64,000 nt of DNA from Cyanocohniella sp. LLY (GTDB lineage Bacteria; Cyanobacteriota; Cyanobacteriia; Cyanobacteriales; Nostocaceae). The stretch covers positions 46,520 to 110,519 of the forward strand of contig JAKOMP010000003.1 in the NCBI GenBank assembly GCA_022241785.1. Reading direction: 5' to 3'. This document shows, piece by piece, positions 9,468 to 18,853 of the stretch. A program made the translations under genes and the position numbers. The stretch's first letter is position 1. Every line of letters starts with the position of its first letter. A model generated the notes under the pieces. That model was not told the origin of the DNA, ran no database searches, and saw nothing but the letters and a program-made list of their open reading frames with translations.

Positions 9468-11066
9468 CTACTTAAAAATCCTCCCGGCGGCACACACAAT
9501 ACGAAAACCACCATCGGCGTAGTGGTCGTCGCGGGTACCGTTGATGCGAAACGCAGAACGGCAGCTCCCAGGATTATCGATCCAAGAACCGCCCCGCAGA
9601 ACGGCTTTTTCTTGTTTTTGATAAAGGTTATCATTATTATTATCATTGAACCAGGCACTACCATCTGTTGGCGCTCCTTCATAGTTATCATGCCAATCAT
9701 CTAGACACCATTCCCGTATGTTCCCGTGAATATCACATAACCCAAAGGCGTTAGCTACTCCAAAACTGCCTACCTCTGTTGTTTCTCTCCGATATTTTCC
9801 TTTTGGTTCAGCACTATAAGTCCTATCAGCGTTGTAGTTAGCTAATTCCGATGTAATTGTTTCACCAAAGGTAAATGGGGTAGTAGTTCCGGCTCTACAA
9901 GCATATTCCCATTGGGCTTCGCTGGATAAACTGTAGGGCCTACCTGTAAATTGAGAAAGGCGCGAGCAAAATTCAACTGCATCGTACCAAGAAACTTTTT
10001 CGACAGGGCGTTTTGCACCTTTAAAATTAGATGGATCTGGATTTAGTTGTTGGTTCACTTGGGGTAACTGTGCGACAAATCGCCATTGCTCTTGAGTAAC
10101 TGGATACTTAGCTAAGAAAAAAGGCTGCACAGTAACAGTATGCTGGAGACTCTCATCGTCATAGCGTTTCGGCTCATATGGTGGCGAACCCATTTCAAAG
10201 GTTCCTCCAGGGATAGCTACCATCTCTATGAATAGTGGTGATGGTTTACCTGCTGCTTCACCTAAAAACTCAACAAAATAAAACGCTTGGTTTCGTTCTC
10301 TGTTAATTTCTCCCCCACGAGCATTAACTGTTACGGTTTCAAACTCAAAACTTCGCAACTCTTCTGCTGGCTCATTATCTAAGCTAATAGTTGCCACATC
10401 AAACTCAAAAGATTGCAACTCAACACCCGTCGCTGCGGCTATTTTTTCCTCCTCCTCATCCTGGATGGGTTCACCAGCAAATGTCTGCTGTGACCACTTT
10501 AACAACAACGGCTCAAAACCTTTTTCTGATAACAAATCAGCATAACTTTCAACTAATGCTGCCCATCTGATACGCTCTTTAGCATCTGTAGAGGCTATTA
10601 ACTTTTGCAGTTTTTGTTTAATTTCGTTAATTACTTCCTCTTTATCTGAACTCAGGTATGCCAAAGCAGTCCAGTCTGGCTGTTTACCAAAAACCAAAGC
10701 ACGGTCATTATCTTCCAACTGCAAACGACTATTAATATACTGGGACATAAAATCTGCCAGTTCCTTGAGTCGCTGTTCCCCAAACTGCTCACATAAACCA
10801 CGCAGCAAACCATCTCTGGTTTTACCTTCCATTTCATACAAGTCATAGCCTGCGGGTTGACATAACCCTGAGAGCAACACATCGGCTACTGCATACCAAG
10901 GGACATCCCGTACAAAATTTTCCCGCAGACAGTAGAGTAAATCTGAAGTCAGGGTTAGAGGGAAAGCAGCATGGTATGCCAAATACAACGCATCCATACC
11001 ATAGCGCCTTTCAAAAACCCGAATGCGGCGAGTTGTCAAATCCTCTCTAGGGGATACGTTTGCCAT
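9468..11066 (-). CDS. Protein with N-terminal helical effector-associated-like region and C-terminal FGE-sulfatase-fold domain, putative DGR variable protein 1
   Basis: IPGGTFEMGSPP...SEAQWEYACRAGTTTPF...LRGGSWIDNPGSCRSAFR...GFRIVC; ~270 aa N-terminal region with no catalytic motif recognised. Confidence 0.87.
   Translation of the reverse strand: MANVSPREDLTTRRIRVFERRYGMDALYLAYHAAFPLTLTSDLLYCLRENFVRDVPWYAVADVLLSGLCQPAGYDLYEMEGKTRDGLLRGLCEQFGEQRLKELADFMSQYINSRLQLEDNDRALVFGKQPDWTALAYLSSDKEEVINEIKQKLQKLIASTDAKERIRWAALVESYADLLSEKGFEPLLLKWSQQTFAGEPIQDEEEEKIAAATGVELQSFEFDVATISLDNEPAEELRSFEFETVTVNARGGEINRERNQAFYFVEFLGEAAGKPSPLFIEMVAIPGGTFEMGSPPYEPKRYDDESLQHTVTVQPFFLAKYPVTQEQWRFVAQLPQVNQQLNPDPSNFKGAKRPVEKVSWYDAVEFCSRLSQFTGRPYSLSSEAQWEYACRAGTTTPFTFGETITSELANYNADRTYSAEPKGKYRRETTEVGSFGVANAFGLCDIHGNIREWCLDDWHDNYEGAPTDGSAWFNDNNNDNLYQKQEKAVLRGGSWIDNPGSCRSAFRINGTRDDHYADGGFRIVCAAGRIFK
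9476..9593 (-). other. Candidate DGR variable region (copy 1) with GC-rich IMH-like end
   Basis: GGSWIDNPGSCRSAFRINGTRDDHYADGGFRIVC followed by GTGTGTGCCGCCGGGAGGA in otherwise AT-rich context. Confidence 0.5.
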
Positions 11067-11133
11067 ACCTTAGGAATATGAATTAAATAACATGCAAGTC
11101 TAGTTTTTGACCTCACCCCGCCTTTGACTTGCG

Positions 11134-12291
11134 TCAAAGTCTCCCCTCTCCTTGGTAAGGAGAGGGGTTGGGGGTGAGGTTCTGTATTTTATTAAATCCA
11201 TATACCTTAATCATATTCTCCTGTGGATTTTCTCGCGTTGCTGTTCGTAGGCTAGCAGGTTCATAAGTCAACATCTTGCCATTGAGTATCGCATTGATTG
11301 TCCAAGCTGAGGTTTGCTCCCAGCGTTGAGGTGGTAGAGGATTCAGCCAAATTAATTGGCGAATACAAGGTGATAATGCCGTCAAAAACTTTGATATTCC
11401 CTCAATTCGTTCTTGGCTGTAAGTAGCCGTTGCCGCCCCCGCATCACTTAAAATTAAAACAACTGTGCGGTTACGATGCAGTTTTGGCAAAATATTAGTC
11501 AGGGGTTGTGCTTGAGCCGGATTTTGCCAATCATAAAGATATTCGTCGGGATAGCTGGTAAATCGATATATTTGGGCGGGAGTAATTCGAGCTTCTGCAA
11601 TGGCTTGGATAAATGGCTGAAGGGCAGGAAAAAACGGAATCATAGCCAGACTATCATCGATTAATAGCAATAGTTCAGTCTTTCGTACCCTTACCGGACG
11701 CATGACCACATCAGTAAAAATACCTTCCCGTTCAATTTGGTAAAGGGTCGCTTCCAGATCTAATTCGTAGTCTCGTCCCACCTGCTTTGTTTGTCTTAGT
11801 AAGCGCCAAGTCACCTGGACATCTGACAATTGAATGGGGAAATTGGTGGGACTAAAGTGAAAATTGTTGCTGTTTTCAAACCTGGAAGAAATTGAATTAC
11901 TTTGAATCGCAGCCGGAACTTTTACATGGGGTTGCGGAGTTGAAGAACTCATTCTTCTGGGGGGAATTTGGGGGAGATTTGATGATGGCTTTTTCTCAGG
12001 AGTTGTTTTTATTGGTTCTGAAACTGTTTCACGGGACTGCACAGGCATTTTAGCGTGATGCTGCTGAATATAGCCGTCAAAAGTGCGGTCAAAAATCTTG
12101 GCATCATAGTTAGCACAAGGTTTAACCCACAATAATCGACACACCCGTTTGATATCTTGCCATCCGCCTAAACCATAGCCTTTAACTACTGCTTTTCGTA
12201 ATAATTCATACTGTTCCAGGGTTAAAGCCATTCCCGCGTTTCGCAACTCCTGAAATAAATCTAGTAATAATGAATCAAGAGAATTACTCAT
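11134..12291 (-). CDS. vWA-like protein related to SAV_2336-type proteins
   Basis: RKTELLLLIDDSLAM (MIDAS-like) and VVLILSDAGA; partner of the adjacent MoxR ATPase; tail NLTPNPSPYQGEGRL is repeat-derived. Confidence 0.72.
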   Translation of the reverse strand: MSNSLDSLLLDLFQELRNAGMALTLEQYELLRKAVVKGYGLGGWQDIKRVCRLLWVKPCANYDAKIFDRTFDGYIQQHHAKMPVQSRETVSEPIKTTPEKKPSSNLPQIPPRRMSSSTPQPHVKVPAAIQSNSISSRFENSNNFHFSPTNFPIQLSDVQVTWRLLRQTKQVGRDYELDLEATLYQIEREGIFTDVVMRPVRVRKTELLLLIDDSLAMIPFFPALQPFIQAIAEARITPAQIYRFTSYPDEYLYDWQNPAQAQPLTNILPKLHRNRTVVLILSDAGAATATYSQERIEGISKFLTALSPCIRQLIWLNPLPPQRWEQTSAWTINAILNGKMLTYEPASLRTATRENPQENMIKVYGFNKIQNLTPNPSPYQGEGRL

Positions 12292-12318
12292 AAGTAGATT
12301 GTTTAATTTATAAATAGC

Positions 12319-12421
12319 CCTGGCGACTAGAAGTCGCGGCTACACAAACTAAACCCGCGGCTCGACTGACTTGTACTGAGCCTTGTCGAAGTAGCTTCGC
12401 CGAACGTCCTGCGCGGGTTAA
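12319..12421. repeat. Dispersed repeat (GGCGACTRGAAGTCGCRGCTACACA...ACCCGC..GCGGGTT) carrying a nested repeat
   Basis: Flanks match 47038..47087; nested ACTTGTACTGAGCCTTGTCGAAGTA also at ~21910. Confidence 0.65.
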
Positions 12422-12434
12422 TATCCTTAGTTCA

Positions 12435-13475
12435 TTAATCGCCTTTTTTGCTTCGATACAATTCCTGATCCTGTTTAGTCTTTAGGAGTGTTCCTAATAG
12501 GGGTAATTTATTGGTTAAATTATCTAAATCCTTTAATGCTTGTTCAACATTGTCTTTATTTAACAATGCAGTCAGAAATTCTATAAATTCACTCGTTCCC
12601 GGTGGTCTACTTCCCGGTACATTTTCTAGCCGTTGACGAATTGCATAAAAACGTTCTATGGCTTTTGCAATTATTTCCTGTTTCTCTGCTACCTGTTGTG
12701 CAAACCGTTTATTAATAATCTGTTGTAATTGTTCTTCACTGGGAAAATCGACAAAGAAATATAGACAGCGACGGAGGAAAGGTTCTGGTAAAGGCTTTTC
12801 TCGATTGCTAGTAATAAAAATAATTGGCTTATGTGTTGGTGTAGGAAATGATTCTCCAGTTTCTGGCACTTCAAAACGTAATTCTTCTAACTCCAGCAGT
12901 AAATCATTAGCAAAATCACTATCAGCTTTGTCAATTTCATCAATCAACAAAATGGGGCGCTGCAAATGTTCTTGTAATGCCTTACCTAATGATCCAAATT
13001 CTCGATAATTTTTCTTATCTTTTAACCGAATTTTTAAATTTTCAGTCTCGTCAATACCGAGAAATTCTTGTAATCGTTGCGGGTCAGTTCCCATTAATTG
13101 AGCATCCCGTAATCTAGCAATAGCATCATAATTGTAGAGTCCATCACGGGCGCGAGTTGTAGATTTAATATTCCAAATATAATAATCCCACCACTTTTGT
13201 TCTGGTTTTTTATTGTTCTTGTCTTGCAGATTTTTTTGCGTAAACTCATAAGCAACTGCTCCTGCTAAACGAGTTTTACCACAGCCCGGTTCTCCTTCTA
13301 AAAGTAATGGTCTTTCGAGTGCGATCGCTAAATTAACTGCCTCTATTAAATCTCCACTAGGTAGATCAGGAAAATATACTCTTTGCTTCAAGTCTTTGAC
13401 ACCTTCTTGAAGAGGTTGATACTCTCCTTTATATTCATAACTCAGTTGTTTTTGATTGTTCATTTTATTTTCCAT
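12435..13475 (-). CDS. MoxR-type AAA+ ATPase
   Basis: Walker A LLLEGEPGCGKTRLA, Walker B LLIDEIDKAD, sensor PIIFITSNREKPLPEPFLRRC. Confidence 0.88.
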   Translation of the reverse strand: MENKMNNQKQLSYEYKGEYQPLQEGVKDLKQRVYFPDLPSGDLIEAVNLAIALERPLLLEGEPGCGKTRLAGAVAYEFTQKNLQDKNNKKPEQKWWDYYIWNIKSTTRARDGLYNYDAIARLRDAQLMGTDPQRLQEFLGIDETENLKIRLKDKKNYREFGSLGKALQEHLQRPILLIDEIDKADSDFANDLLLELEELRFEVPETGESFPTPTHKPIIFITSNREKPLPEPFLRRCLYFFVDFPSEEQLQQIINKRFAQQVAEKQEIIAKAIERFYAIRQRLENVPGSRPPGTSEFIEFLTALLNKDNVEQALKDLDNLTNKLPLLGTLLKTKQDQELYRSKKGD

Positions 13476-14815
13476 TCTGCATCCATTTCAGCAATACCAT
13501 TTTCAAAATTAAACACATATTGACAGATACTATCCAAGACATCTTCAGGAGCTTCTCCCCATTGGGAAACCTGATGATTTATATTGTTGTTTACTTCGTT
13601 TAGAAATGATAAGACTTCATTTTTTCGTAACCATTTTCTTACATCTTGTGTTTGAATTTTATTAAGTGTAGACAGATTAAAAATATTTTTTCCTCCTGTA
13701 AATGTATCTATATTTATTGCCTTTTCAATAACGCTTGAATTTAATTCGACGAATTTAAAGTTATTTTTTAGTGGACATATTTTATATTTGTAATTTTCTA
13801 ATTCTGCTACTAACAATACGAGAGGTAACCCTTCATCATTATTTTTGTTTGGACTTACTTTTTTAAGTAAAGAATCCCAAAAATCATAAAATTTCTCAGA
13901 TGTTTCTTTGTCTAAAGAATTTAATTTACGCATAACAATAATCACAGTTTCATTGCCACATATCTTAGATAATTCCTCAATTACAGATTCCGAAGCTAGA
14001 TTATTACTAATAGAGCTAAAAGCAGAGAAAAATTTATCTGGATGATAAAGACACTTAGCAAAATCAATGAAAAATTTTCTGCCTTTTACAGAACTTGGTA
14101 CATTATAAATTAATCTTTCAAGTAGCCAATTAAGAACATTTAAACTTGGTGCTTGAATGAAAAAGGCTACTGTATTGAGTTGAATTAATTCGTCAAAACA
14201 ATCTTGCTGCTGCTTATAGTCCAATAAGCGTAATAACTCTACAGCTTTTTGTTTGTTTATTACCGATGGTGTGGTTTGTATATCTGTGCTTTTGTTGACA
14301 CTTAATCCAGAATTATTAATACTTTGCAGAGCTTCTTCCGTCGGAACTTGTCCTGGCTTTTTACCATTCAACTGTAAATATCTCTGCGGCTTATATCCAG
14401 TTATCCCCCATCGTAGTAAATCTAATGCGTTTTCATCATGCTCAAGTGACTCGCAGAAATTTATCCATCTAATCCGTCGTAAAAATAACAGTTCTGCTGG
14501 TACTTCATTAACACCAGGTAGCAAAATAGGAATTACAGGAATCTGATGTTCAATACACTGCGATATAAATACATCCAATTCCGCCTTTTGCCACCTTCCT
14601 AAACCCTGCACGCCAAAAAATATAGCGGCAGTTTTACATAATGGAATGGCTTGTTGTATCTCATCTAGAAATGAGCATCCTGGGCGGATGTTTTCTTCAT
14701 CTAACCATGTTGTTAAACCAAATTTTTTTAGTGCTTCAGCAATTAGCCTAACTTGAGGTTTGTCCACACTATTGTGAGCTAGAAAAACATGAAATTGAGG
14801 TTGAATATCGGTCAT
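13460..14815 (-). CDS. TIR-domain protein with degenerate-P-loop STAND-like C-terminus
   Basis: FHVFLAHNSVDKPQVRLIAEALKKFGLTTWLDEENIRPG...GLGRWQKAELDVFI (catalytic-Glu motif); AVELLRLLDYKQQQDCFDELIQLNTVAFFIQAPSLNVLNWLLERL resembles inactive STAND. Confidence 0.82.
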   Translation of the reverse strand: MTDIQPQFHVFLAHNSVDKPQVRLIAEALKKFGLTTWLDEENIRPGCSFLDEIQQAIPLCKTAAIFFGVQGLGRWQKAELDVFISQCIEHQIPVIPILLPGVNEVPAELLFLRRIRWINFCESLEHDENALDLLRWGITGYKPQRYLQLNGKKPGQVPTEEALQSINNSGLSVNKSTDIQTTPSVINKQKAVELLRLLDYKQQQDCFDELIQLNTVAFFIQAPSLNVLNWLLERLIYNVPSSVKGRKFFIDFAKCLYHPDKFFSAFSSISNNLASESVIEELSKICGNETVIIVMRKLNSLDKETSEKFYDFWDSLLKKVSPNKNNDEGLPLVLLVAELENYKYKICPLKNNFKFVELNSSVIEKAINIDTFTGGKNIFNLSTLNKIQTQDVRKWLRKNEVLSFLNEVNNNINHQVSQWGEAPEDVLDSICQYVFNFENGIAEMDAEWKIK

Positions 14816-14831
14816 TAAAACACTTCTCCTG

Positions 14832-15371
14832 TTATTCCTTGACCCCAGCAATTACAGCTAACGCATTTGCATACTTCTCCAAATCCTTCCTCAAGGATTC
14901 CAGTTCTGCTCGCAGTTGTGGTTCCTCAGACCAATTACGCTCATGCTCCTGGGGACTGATGTGAGGGGGTCGTTGAGCTTCCCATGTTTGCAATAGTGGA
15001 TGCCATTTAGACATAAAAGGACGCAAGCCATTATTCAAAACTGCGATCGCAATTCCTCCCACGGAATCATGAGTAGCTCCGACATCCGGCCCACCTTCTT
15101 TGAGAACTTGCCGAGTTACAGGAAACAAATTATACAACGATGACAAAGCTTCTCGCAGCAGTCCATTATCAGTTGCTAAAGGCTGAACAGCAATACGGGT
15201 TACAAGTTCAACATAAAGTGACCAAGCGGCTTTCCGTTCTGTTGGATCTGCTTCCCATTCCACAGAACCAATGCCGAAGGGCAGGCTGAAAGACACTTTT
15301 TTGATTTTCGCAGGGTCGGATTTAGGCATAAATTTAAAAATTCTCAACATATTTGGAAATATTAGCACCAC
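14832..15371 (-). CDS. Uncharacterised protein, first gene of the TIR/MoxR/vWA operon
   Basis: 179 aa ORF (internal start MPKSDPAKI possible), adjacent and co-directional with the TIR gene; C-terminal coiled-coil-like segment. Confidence 0.65.
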   Translation of the reverse strand: MVLIFPNMLRIFKFMPKSDPAKIKKVSFSLPFGIGSVEWEADPTERKAAWSLYVELVTRIAVQPLATDNGLLREALSSLYNLFPVTRQVLKEGGPDVGATHDSVGGIAIAVLNNGLRPFMSKWHPLLQTWEAQRPPHISPQEHERNWSEEPQLRAELESLRKDLEKYANALAVIAGVKE

Positions 15372-15527
15372 AAGTCATCTGTAATACTAATGTGCGTCAC
15401 AGTTAGTCTAAGTAGAGTTTTGATAAAAAGCTAAATCAGGGTAATACCACCAGAAGCGATCGCCAAGCCCATCGCTGGGGTAATATCTGGTAAAATCCTT
15501 TGTGCTAATTCCCGATTCAAAATTAAT

Positions 15528-16202
15528 ATGACAAGTGCATCTTACATTTTTCTAGCTGGGGCAAGTCGCGGCGTTGGTCGAGAAATTGCCAACTATTTAA
15601 CAGCACAAAATCTCCCAACTAAAGCACTCCTGAGAAATAAGTCTGCTGTTGCTGAATTACAAGCCATAGGTATTCATACCGTGATGGGAGATGCTTTAAA
15701 TATCAACGATGTAGAACAGGCAATCCTCACCGATGAGCCTATCCACACAGTTATTAGTACCATTGGCGGTTTACCCTCAGAAGGTGAAAGGGCTGATTAC
15801 TTAGGTAACAAAAATCTCATTGATGCCGCAGTCAAAGCCAAAGTACAAAGGTTTATTTTAGTTTCTTCCATTGGTACAGGTAATAGTGCTGGTGCTTTAC
15901 CGCCTCAAGCCTTAGCAACACTGGGGCCTGTGTTAGTTGAAAAAGACAAAGCCGAACAACACTTAATTGCTAGTGGACTCACCTACACCATCATTCGTCC
16001 CGGCGGATTAAAATCGGAACCAGCAACAGGCAATGGTATTTTAACTGAAGACCCGCGGATTGTTGGCAGTATTCACCGTCCAGATGTCGCCCAATTAGTT
16101 TGTAAATGTCTCAATTCTCAGCATTCTCATAATAAAACCTTGTCCGCCGTAGACAAAAATATGTTGGCTGGGCAACCAGAGTTTGTAGAATTTACTTTCT
16201 AA
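15528..16202 (+). CDS. NAD(P)-binding SDR-like oxidoreductase (NmrA/YwnB type)
   Basis: IFLAGASRGVGREIANYL dinucleotide motif; YTIIRPGGL. Confidence 0.85.
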   Translation: MTSASYIFLAGASRGVGREIANYLTAQNLPTKALLRNKSAVAELQAIGIHTVMGDALNINDVEQAILTDEPIHTVISTIGGLPSEGERADYLGNKNLIDAAVKAKVQRFILVSSIGTGNSAGALPPQALATLGPVLVEKDKAEQHLIASGLTYTIIRPGGLKSEPATGNGILTEDPRIVGSIHRPDVAQLVCKCLNSQHSHNKTLSAVDKNMLAGQPEFVEFTF

Positions 16203-16484
16203 ATCCCCCTTAGGGACTTCCAGAAATTAAATTATGCCAATTTTGATAACGAAGACCATAAGCAGATTCTTTCTCCCCCTGCTTCAAAAGCGATGGAACA
16301 TTTTTTTATTTGTCAGTCCCTTATAAAGGCTAGCGTGTACACACAAATGAGATAATTTATGTTCTGGTGTTCCCTATGCTCGCCCATATTTGAGTAAATT
16401 TCTTAATTTCCAGATTGCAGCGATCGCACCAGAAACTGAGCAGCATTCTGAAGTATGGTGATTTTGAGGCATTAGTCAAAAATC

Positions 16485-17258
16485 ATGTGTCAATTGCTAG
16501 GAATGAACTGCAATGTTCCCACGGATATTTGCTTTTCTTTTGAAGGGTTTTGTGCTAGAGGTGGACAAACTGATCACCATCGTGATGGTTGGGGTATAGC
16601 TTTCTTTGAAGGTAAAGGCTGTCGAATTTTTTTAGATGCCAAACCTTCCATTGATTCTGCGGTGGCGGATTTGGTAAGACGCTATCCCATCCACTCTACC
16701 CATGTGATTGCCCATATTCGCAAAGCCACCCAAGGTGAAATTGGTTTACATAACTGTCATCCCTTTCAAAGGGAACTGTGGGGGAGGTATTGGGTGTTTG
16801 CCCACAACGGCAATTTACCAGATTTTGCACCGCCAAACAGGGGATTTTTTCAACCCGTGGGCAATACCGATAGTGAAAAAGCCTTTTGTATGATTCTCGA
16901 AACCTTACGAGAACACTTTCCTGATGGCCAGCCTCCCCTCAATGAATTGTATTATTTATTACGTAATATTTCCCAAGAATTAAATTCACTAGGTATTTTT
17001 AATTACCTGCTATCAGATGGAGAACACTTCTTTGCCCATTGCTCCACCAACCTCTGCTACATTGTCCGTCAGGCACCTTTTGCAGCGGCCCACTTGATTG
17101 ACCAAGACATGACCGTAGATTTTAGCGAGTTGACAACCCCAAGCGATCGCGTCGCCGTAATTGCCACTACTCCCCTTACCGACAACGAAGTTTGGACACA
17201 AATTCCACCAGGAGAACTGCTAGTATTTCAGGACGGGTTACCATTGAAATTTAAGTAG
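16485..17258 (+). CDS. Class II glutamine amidotransferase (YafJ-like)
   Basis: MCQLLGMN N-terminal Cys, RGGQTDHHRDGWGIAFF, FAHNGNL. Confidence 0.9.
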   Translation: MCQLLGMNCNVPTDICFSFEGFCARGGQTDHHRDGWGIAFFEGKGCRIFLDAKPSIDSAVADLVRRYPIHSTHVIAHIRKATQGEIGLHNCHPFQRELWGRYWVFAHNGNLPDFAPPNRGFFQPVGNTDSEKAFCMILETLREHFPDGQPPLNELYYLLRNISQELNSLGIFNYLLSDGEHFFAHCSTNLCYIVRQAPFAAAHLIDQDMTVDFSELTTPSDRVAVIATTPLTDNEVWTQIPPGELLVFQDGLPLKFK

Positions 17259-17310
17259 ACATTGGGAATTGGGCACGAGGAACTAAAAATTACGAGGGTG
17301 AAAAAAGTTT

Positions 17311-18534
17311 ATGGTACATTCATCACCAAGACCCAAATTACCACTACCACCACCACTTGTAGGCTCAGAAGTTGGTTCTTTTACTGAGTTCACAGTTACG
17401 CAAAGAATCCCTGCAATTGCTCGTAAAGTGGTCGTGGAAAATAATTTTTCACCGGAAATTAATACCAATTTAGAAAGCCTGGCGATAGAACTAGAAACAG
17501 GATATTTACCAATTCTAAAAAATGATACTGGCAAAGATTTTCTAGATTGGAACACATATCTAGAATCCTATAAAAATCAGCGTTGGATAGATGTTCCCTG
17601 GTTCTTTGCAGAAACCTATTTTTATCGACTAATTTTAGAAATTACTCATTACTTTCGCCCTGGTATCTGGCAATCTATTGATCCATTTCAACTGCAAAAA
17701 TCTCAAGGCTTAGAAGCATCGCTTGATTCGACTATTTTACTATGCACTCAAGTAAATCAATGGTTAGATGAACCTCAAAGTGATGCCCTAACAAATCTAT
17801 TATATTTTGCTTTGTGGGGAAATCGAGTTGATTTGAGTTTATGGTCAGCATTCGAGAGTGACAGAAGCAGTTTTGATATTCAAAAGCAACTAGCTCACGT
17901 ATTAGTAAATAATGCCTCCCAAGTCAGCGAATTGTTAACCAATTCTCCGGTAAATCGAGTTGATTTTGTTGTAGATAATTCGGGTTTTGAACTAGTATGT
18001 GACTTATGTTTAGTAGATTTTTTATTAAGTAGTCACTTAGTGAATCAAGTTCACCTGCACTTAAAACCACATCCGACCTTTGTATCTGATGCCATGATTA
18101 AGGATGTACATGACACCACCAGTTTTTTGACTGCTACTAGTCATCAACCAGTGACATCCTTTGCCCACAGATTAAAAGAGCATATTGCATCAGGGCGGTT
18201 AGTGTTATCTGAAGATTACTTTTGGACATCACCCTTAGCATTTTGGCAAATACCCGACACCCTAAAAAATGAACTAGCCAAGGCAAATTTGCTGATAGTC
18301 AAAGGAGATGCAAATTATCGGCGATTATTAGGCGATCGCCATTGGCATCTTACAGATAGTATTGCAGATATAGTCTGCTACTTACCTACACCAATGGTAG
18401 CCTTACGTACCCTGAAGTCAGAAGTCACAGTAGGCTTACAATCTGAAGTAGTCGAGAAAGTAGCAAAATCTGACCCTGATTGGTTAACTAACGGACAATG
18501 GGGTGTGATTCAGTTCGTAGCTGAGGACATTTGA
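17311..18534 (+). CDS. DUF89/ARMT1-type damage-control phosphatase family protein
   Basis: DVPWFFAETYFYRLIL, VDFVVDNSGFELVCDLCLVDFLL, LLIVKGDANYRRLLGD. Confidence 0.85.
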   Translation: MVHSSPRPKLPLPPPLVGSEVGSFTEFTVTQRIPAIARKVVVENNFSPEINTNLESLAIELETGYLPILKNDTGKDFLDWNTYLESYKNQRWIDVPWFFAETYFYRLILEITHYFRPGIWQSIDPFQLQKSQGLEASLDSTILLCTQVNQWLDEPQSDALTNLLYFALWGNRVDLSLWSAFESDRSSFDIQKQLAHVLVNNASQVSELLTNSPVNRVDFVVDNSGFELVCDLCLVDFLLSSHLVNQVHLHLKPHPTFVSDAMIKDVHDTTSFLTATSHQPVTSFAHRLKEHIASGRLVLSEDYFWTSPLAFWQIPDTLKNELAKANLLIVKGDANYRRLLGDRHWHLTDSIADIVCYLPTPMVALRTLKSEVTVGLQSEVVEKVAKSDPDWLTNGQWGVIQFVAEDI

Positions 18535-18536
18535 GT

Positions 18537-18803
18537 ATGGCAAAGCAAGATATTCCACTTACAGGAGACGCGCTAATTAAAGAAGTGTGTCGGCGGATTC
18601 GGGTAGCCCGTAGCTATTGGGATGCTCACAATAACGCTGCTTGTCGGGGTGAGCGAGAGCGCGCATTAGCCCTTTACAACACACTGACTAAGGAAGAAAA
18701 ACAGCAGATTCCTCAAGTATTGCGGGTGTGGTTGCGCTACCGTAGTGAAAAGTACTTCGGCGCACATCGCACACCACCCAAATCAGCACGAAAATCAAAA
18801 TAG
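18537..18803 (+). CDS. Conserved small hypothetical protein
   Basis: ATG at 18537 follows DUF89 stop; basic 88 aa protein. Confidence 0.6.
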   Translation: MAKQDIPLTGDALIKEVCRRIRVARSYWDAHNNAACRGERERALALYNTLTKEEKQQIPQVLRVWLRYRSEKYFGAHRTPPKSARKSK

Positions 18804-18825
18804 CCCAGAAATTAAGTCCTGGGCT
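18802..18825. terminator. Hairpin between convergent genes
   Basis: AGCCCAG-loop-CTGGGCT. Confidence 0.45.
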
Positions 18826-18853
18826 TGATGTACTTAAATTACCAATTGCTTAA

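Noticed and set aside
11134-11185. C-terminal NLTPNPSPYQGEGRL of the vWA protein as a functional motif
   Set aside because: Encoded by the common CCTCACCCCCAACCCCTCTCC intergenic repeat; likely read-through rather than a conserved motif.
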